This document shows positions 61,762 to 64,000 of a DNA stretch of 64,000 nucleotides, one piece after another. The position numbers were made by a program, and so were the translations under genes. Numbering within the stretch: the first letter of the stretch is position 1; the number at the start of each line of letters is the position of its first letter. This stretch comes from Arenimonas sp049195245 (lineage in GTDB: Bacteria > Pseudomonadota > Gammaproteobacteria > Xanthomonadales > Xanthomonadaceae), in NCBI RefSeq assembly GCF_049195245.1, contig NZ_JBMIRR010000027.1, positions 496,001-560,000 of the forward strand, read 5' to 3'. A model generated the notes under the pieces. That model was not told the origin of the DNA. It did not search any database and was given only the letters and a program-made list of their open reading frames with translations.

Positions 61762-63117
61762 TTATTCCGTGGGCTTGCCCGGCGCGCGCAGTACCCGCAG
61801 CGACATCGCCAGCACCAGGGCCGCGCCGATCACCAGCACCGCCCAAAGCAACCAGCGGCGATGTTCGGGCCCGCGGTCGGGCTGCAGCACGGCATCGCCG
61901 CCATCGCCCGCCCCGCCGGTGCCAAGCGTTGCCAAGGCCGGTTGCCAGCCTGCGGGCCGGTTCTTGCCGGATGCCGCCAGCGCGGCCTGCACCGGATAGT
62001 CCGGACGCATCGTGCGCACGCTTCCCGCCATCAGCCGGTACGGGGCCGGGCCCTGGGCCAGCATCACGAAGTTGTCGGGGCGATAGGACAGCACCAGGGT
62101 CGGGGCCTGCACCGGCACGGGCTGCACGCGCAGGCGCCACTGGCGGTCGCGCCGTGAGTCGATGTCGGTCGGCAGGTGGCGCACTTCCTCGTCGCCTTCG
62201 CCGAGACGGAAGGCGGTCAGTGCAGCGATAGGCGTCCACGACCCGTCGGCGCCCGTGCGGCTTTCGACCTGCACCGACGCGACCGAATTCGCCGCCGGCA
62301 GGCGAAGGTCCACGCGCTCGACCGGGATCGGGCCGGGACTGGTGTAATCGTAGGCGCCGGGCTCGTCGGGAACGTCTCGCCCCTGCAGAACGATTTCGCG
62401 GCGCGGCGAGCGCAGCCGTCCGGTCTCGACGGTTTCCTGCTCCAGCCCGCCCAGCGAAGGCCAGGCTTCGCCTTCGGCGAGCCGCAGCCGCAGGTAACGG
62501 GTGGACGAGGGCGCGAACTCCAGGCGCAGCCGCTCCACCCGCAGACCGTTGTCCACGATCGCCACCACGGCCAGGTCCTGGCCCAGCACCTGCCACTGCG
62601 CCAGATCGTCCGAACCCAGCACGCTGACGCGCAGGTTGACCGGCATCGCGGCATCGGCGGCCAGCTGCAGTCGTATCGCCGACACGGCCGACGGGTCTTC
62701 ACCCAGGTCCACGAGCAGGTCGCTGCCGGGGCTGGTGGCCGGTACGGTGCCGTCGTCGAGCTGCAGCTCGCGCACGCGGCCGTCGGCGTCGCGCTCGAGC
62801 CGCAGCGAGAGCGTGTCGTCGCCGCCCCCGGTCGCCGCCACGGGCACCCGCAGCCAGTTCAGGGCGCGCCGCGCTTCCCGCGTGGTGGGCGCGTCGGGCA
62901 GCGCGGAGAACGGCACCGCCTGGCCGTCGGCGTTGAACACCATCAGGTCGCGCAGGTCGTCGCGGGCAATGCGGGCGTAGGTCGCCTCGTCGAGTTCGAT
63001 GCGGTAGGCGCTTTCCTGGCCGGGCACCTGCAGTGGCCATTGCCAGGCAAAGTCGGCGGGAGCCTGCGCCAGGGCCAGGCCTGGCAGGGCAGCGAGCAGC
63101 AGCAGCGTCAGGCGCAT
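61762..63117 (-). CDS. DUF3999 family exported protein
   Basis: A 451-residue protein with a signal peptide (MRLTLLLLAALPGLALAQ), a large beta-rich extracytoplasmic region and a single C-terminal membrane helix (LLWAVLVIGAALVLAMSL near residues 421-438). It matches the DUF3999 proteins usually encoded directly downstream of a DUF2339 protein. Function is unknown. It starts 5 nt after the DUF2339 stop, so the two are surely one unit. It converges with argH. Confidence 0.83.
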   Translation of the reverse strand: MRLTLLLLAALPGLALAQAPADFAWQWPLQVPGQESAYRIELDEATYARIARDDLRDLMVFNADGQAVPFSALPDAPTTREARRALNWLRVPVAATGGGDDTLSLRLERDADGRVRELQLDDGTVPATSPGSDLLVDLGEDPSAVSAIRLQLAADAAMPVNLRVSVLGSDDLAQWQVLGQDLAVVAIVDNGLRVERLRLEFAPSSTRYLRLRLAEGEAWPSLGGLEQETVETGRLRSPRREIVLQGRDVPDEPGAYDYTSPGPIPVERVDLRLPAANSVASVQVESRTGADGSWTPIAALTAFRLGEGDEEVRHLPTDIDSRRDRQWRLRVQPVPVQAPTLVLSYRPDNFVMLAQGPAPYRLMAGSVRTMRPDYPVQAALAASGKNRPAGWQPALATLGTGGAGDGGDAVLQPDRGPEHRRWLLWAVLVIGAALVLAMSLRVLRAPGKPTE

Positions 63118-63122
63118 CGGGA

Positions 63123-64000
63123 CTACTCCGAACGGGGCGGGGTGGGGGCCAGGCGGCCGACGATGATCAGCAGCAAACCGACCGCGACGAAGGAGACGAT
63201 GCCGGTGATGTTGCCCAGGAACTGGCGGTCCACCAGCAGCAGCTTGAGCAGCACGACACCCAGCAGCCCGGCGCCGATCCACCACAGCGGCCGGTTGTGC
63301 CGGCGCGATCCGAGGATCCAGGTCACCACACCGGCCACGCACCAGGCCACGGTCAGGCTGGTCTGGGCAATGCGATCCGACAGCAGCCCCGGCGACCAGG
63401 GCAGGTCGGCCAGGTGGTGGCAGGCGCGCAGCACCGACATCGTCAGCGTTAGCAACGCCGCCCCCGCCCACAGCGACCAGCCGGCCTTGCCGTGGCCGCG
63501 CGCCTCGCGTTCGCGCAGCACGCCGATGCCCAGGGCCAGCGTGCCGATGAGGAACAGCTCGAGCGGATTGAGCACCGGCAACCAGGCCAGTGGGGTGGCC
63601 TTGCCCGGCAGGAACTGCCCGACCAGCCAGCCGCAGGCCAGCGCGAACCCGGCCATCATCAGCCACGCCTTGCGCCAGGTCAGGAAGTCGGGCGCCAGCG
63701 GCCAACCGGCCACGGCCGGACGTCGCCACGCAGCCATGAACAGCAATCCCACCGGCGCGAGCGCGGCCGGCAGCAGCCAGCCATCGCCCAGGCCGCCATC
63801 GCGATCGAGCACGCGCACCAGACTGATGCCCAGCGCCAGCGAGATCATCGACAGCCAGGCCAGGTGCGCGAAGGGCAGGCCGCCCGAGCGCGGGTCGCGC
63901 AAGGGTCGCAGGCTCAGCAGCAGCACCGCCGCCACACCCCACCACGGCAGCAGCGGCGGCGCGAACCAGTGCTGCATCGCGAACGCCGGCCAGACCTGCA
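63123..64000 (-). CDS. DUF2339 family multi-pass membrane protein, 5'-truncated
   Basis: The C-terminal ~290 residues of a very hydrophobic protein with at least eight membrane helices, typical of DUF2339 proteins (usually 800-1000 residues). The frame is open to the window edge, so ATG 63977 is internal and the true start lies beyond. Segments such as LPLVDRQFLGN-like KLLLVDRQFLGNITGIVSF near the end are characteristic. Function is unknown. It pairs with the following DUF3999 gene. Confidence 0.82.
   Translation of the reverse strand, partial: QVWPAFAMQHWFAPPLLPWWGVAAVLLLSLRPLRDPRSGGLPFAHLAWLSMISLALGISLVRVLDRDGGLGDGWLLPAALAPVGLLFMAAWRRPAVAGWPLAPDFLTWRKAWLMMAGFALACGWLVGQFLPGKATPLAWLPVLNPLELFLIGTLALGIGVLREREARGHGKAGWSLWAGAALLTLTMSVLRACHHLADLPWSPGLLSDRIAQTSLTVAWCVAGVVTWILGSRRHNRPLWWIGAGLLGVVLLKLLLVDRQFLGNITGIVSFVAVGLLLIIVGRLAPTPPRSE

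Overview
This is a chromosomal window of very GC-rich DNA, almost entirely coding, with short intergenic gaps and many ATGA/GTGA stop-start overlaps. The gene content points to a gammaproteobacterium of the Xanthomonadaceae (Xanthomonas/Lysobacter/Luteimonas/Pseudoxanthomonas group). The strongest clues are the arginine cluster built on N-acetylornithine carbamoyltransferase (argF'), a fused acetylglutamate kinase/synthase and an ArgE-type deacetylase; a FimX-like degenerate GGDEF-EAL protein; and a DksA with a long Lys/Ala/Pro tail. I see no prophage, insertion sequence, CRISPR array, rRNA or defence island. It reads as core genome with a few accessory signalling genes.

Layout. 1-4.1 kb: the end of rlmD, a CYTH protein, nagZ, hpt, a methylthioinosine phosphorylase and a cold-shock protein with its own promoter and terminator. 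4.1-10 kb (minus): an ECF sigma operon (sigma factor, von Willebrand lipoprotein, membrane protein with a Pro-rich region, IMPACT-family protein, ABC exporter). 10-20.4 kb: a CHASE-like/GGDEF cyclase, xseA, a conserved protein with a PilZ-like motif, ispG, a PAP2 phosphatase, then a divergent FHA-GGDEF / Ser-Thr kinase pair. 20.4-25.4 kb (minus): aldehyde dehydrogenase, DUF4190 protein, pyrD, murB, DMT transporter, with tRNA-Arg(CCT) upstream. 25.5-30.4 kb (minus): thrL-thrA-thrB-thrC. 30.5-38.7 kb: tRNA-Ala(CGC), rnd, a SUMF1-like lipoprotein, phaR, gluQ, htpX and fimX. 38.7-49.4 kb: epmB/efp, a secreted protein, MTA deaminase, ubiG, mupP, a squalene/phytoene-synthase-like protein, folE2, an M23 peptidase, pyrC, yidD and dksA. 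49.5-53.9 kb: a DUF885 peptidase, sufE, cysS and a glycine-zipper protein. 53.9-61.7 kb: the arginine operon. 61.7-64 kb: a DUF3999 protein and the end of a DUF2339 protein.

The genes link into several pathways. The MTA deaminase, methylthioinosine phosphorylase and Hpt form an MTA to hypoxanthine to IMP salvage route split over two loci. Those same loci carry nagZ and mupP of peptidoglycan recycling. epmB modifies its divergent neighbour EF-P. c-di-GMP signalling is dense: two cyclases with intact active sites, a FimX-type receptor and a possible PilZ-like protein.

The most interesting signal is in the leaders of the two amino-acid operons. The thr operon has a Thr-rich leader peptide and a 9-bp hairpin that buries the thrA Shine-Dalgarno. 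The arg operon has a good promoter, an unannotated 34-residue ORF with three clustered Arg codons, a strong intrinsic terminator just before argF', and a competing antiterminator pairing whose 5' strand lies at the ORF's stop codon. That is the layout of a classical attenuator, here for arginine. In both leaders the promoter spacing predicts transcription starting at or within a nucleotide or two of the leader ATG. A second curiosity is a pair of intergenic inverted-repeat elements made of ACGCGGAT-type units with roughly 10-bp spacing, found in two convergent gaps.
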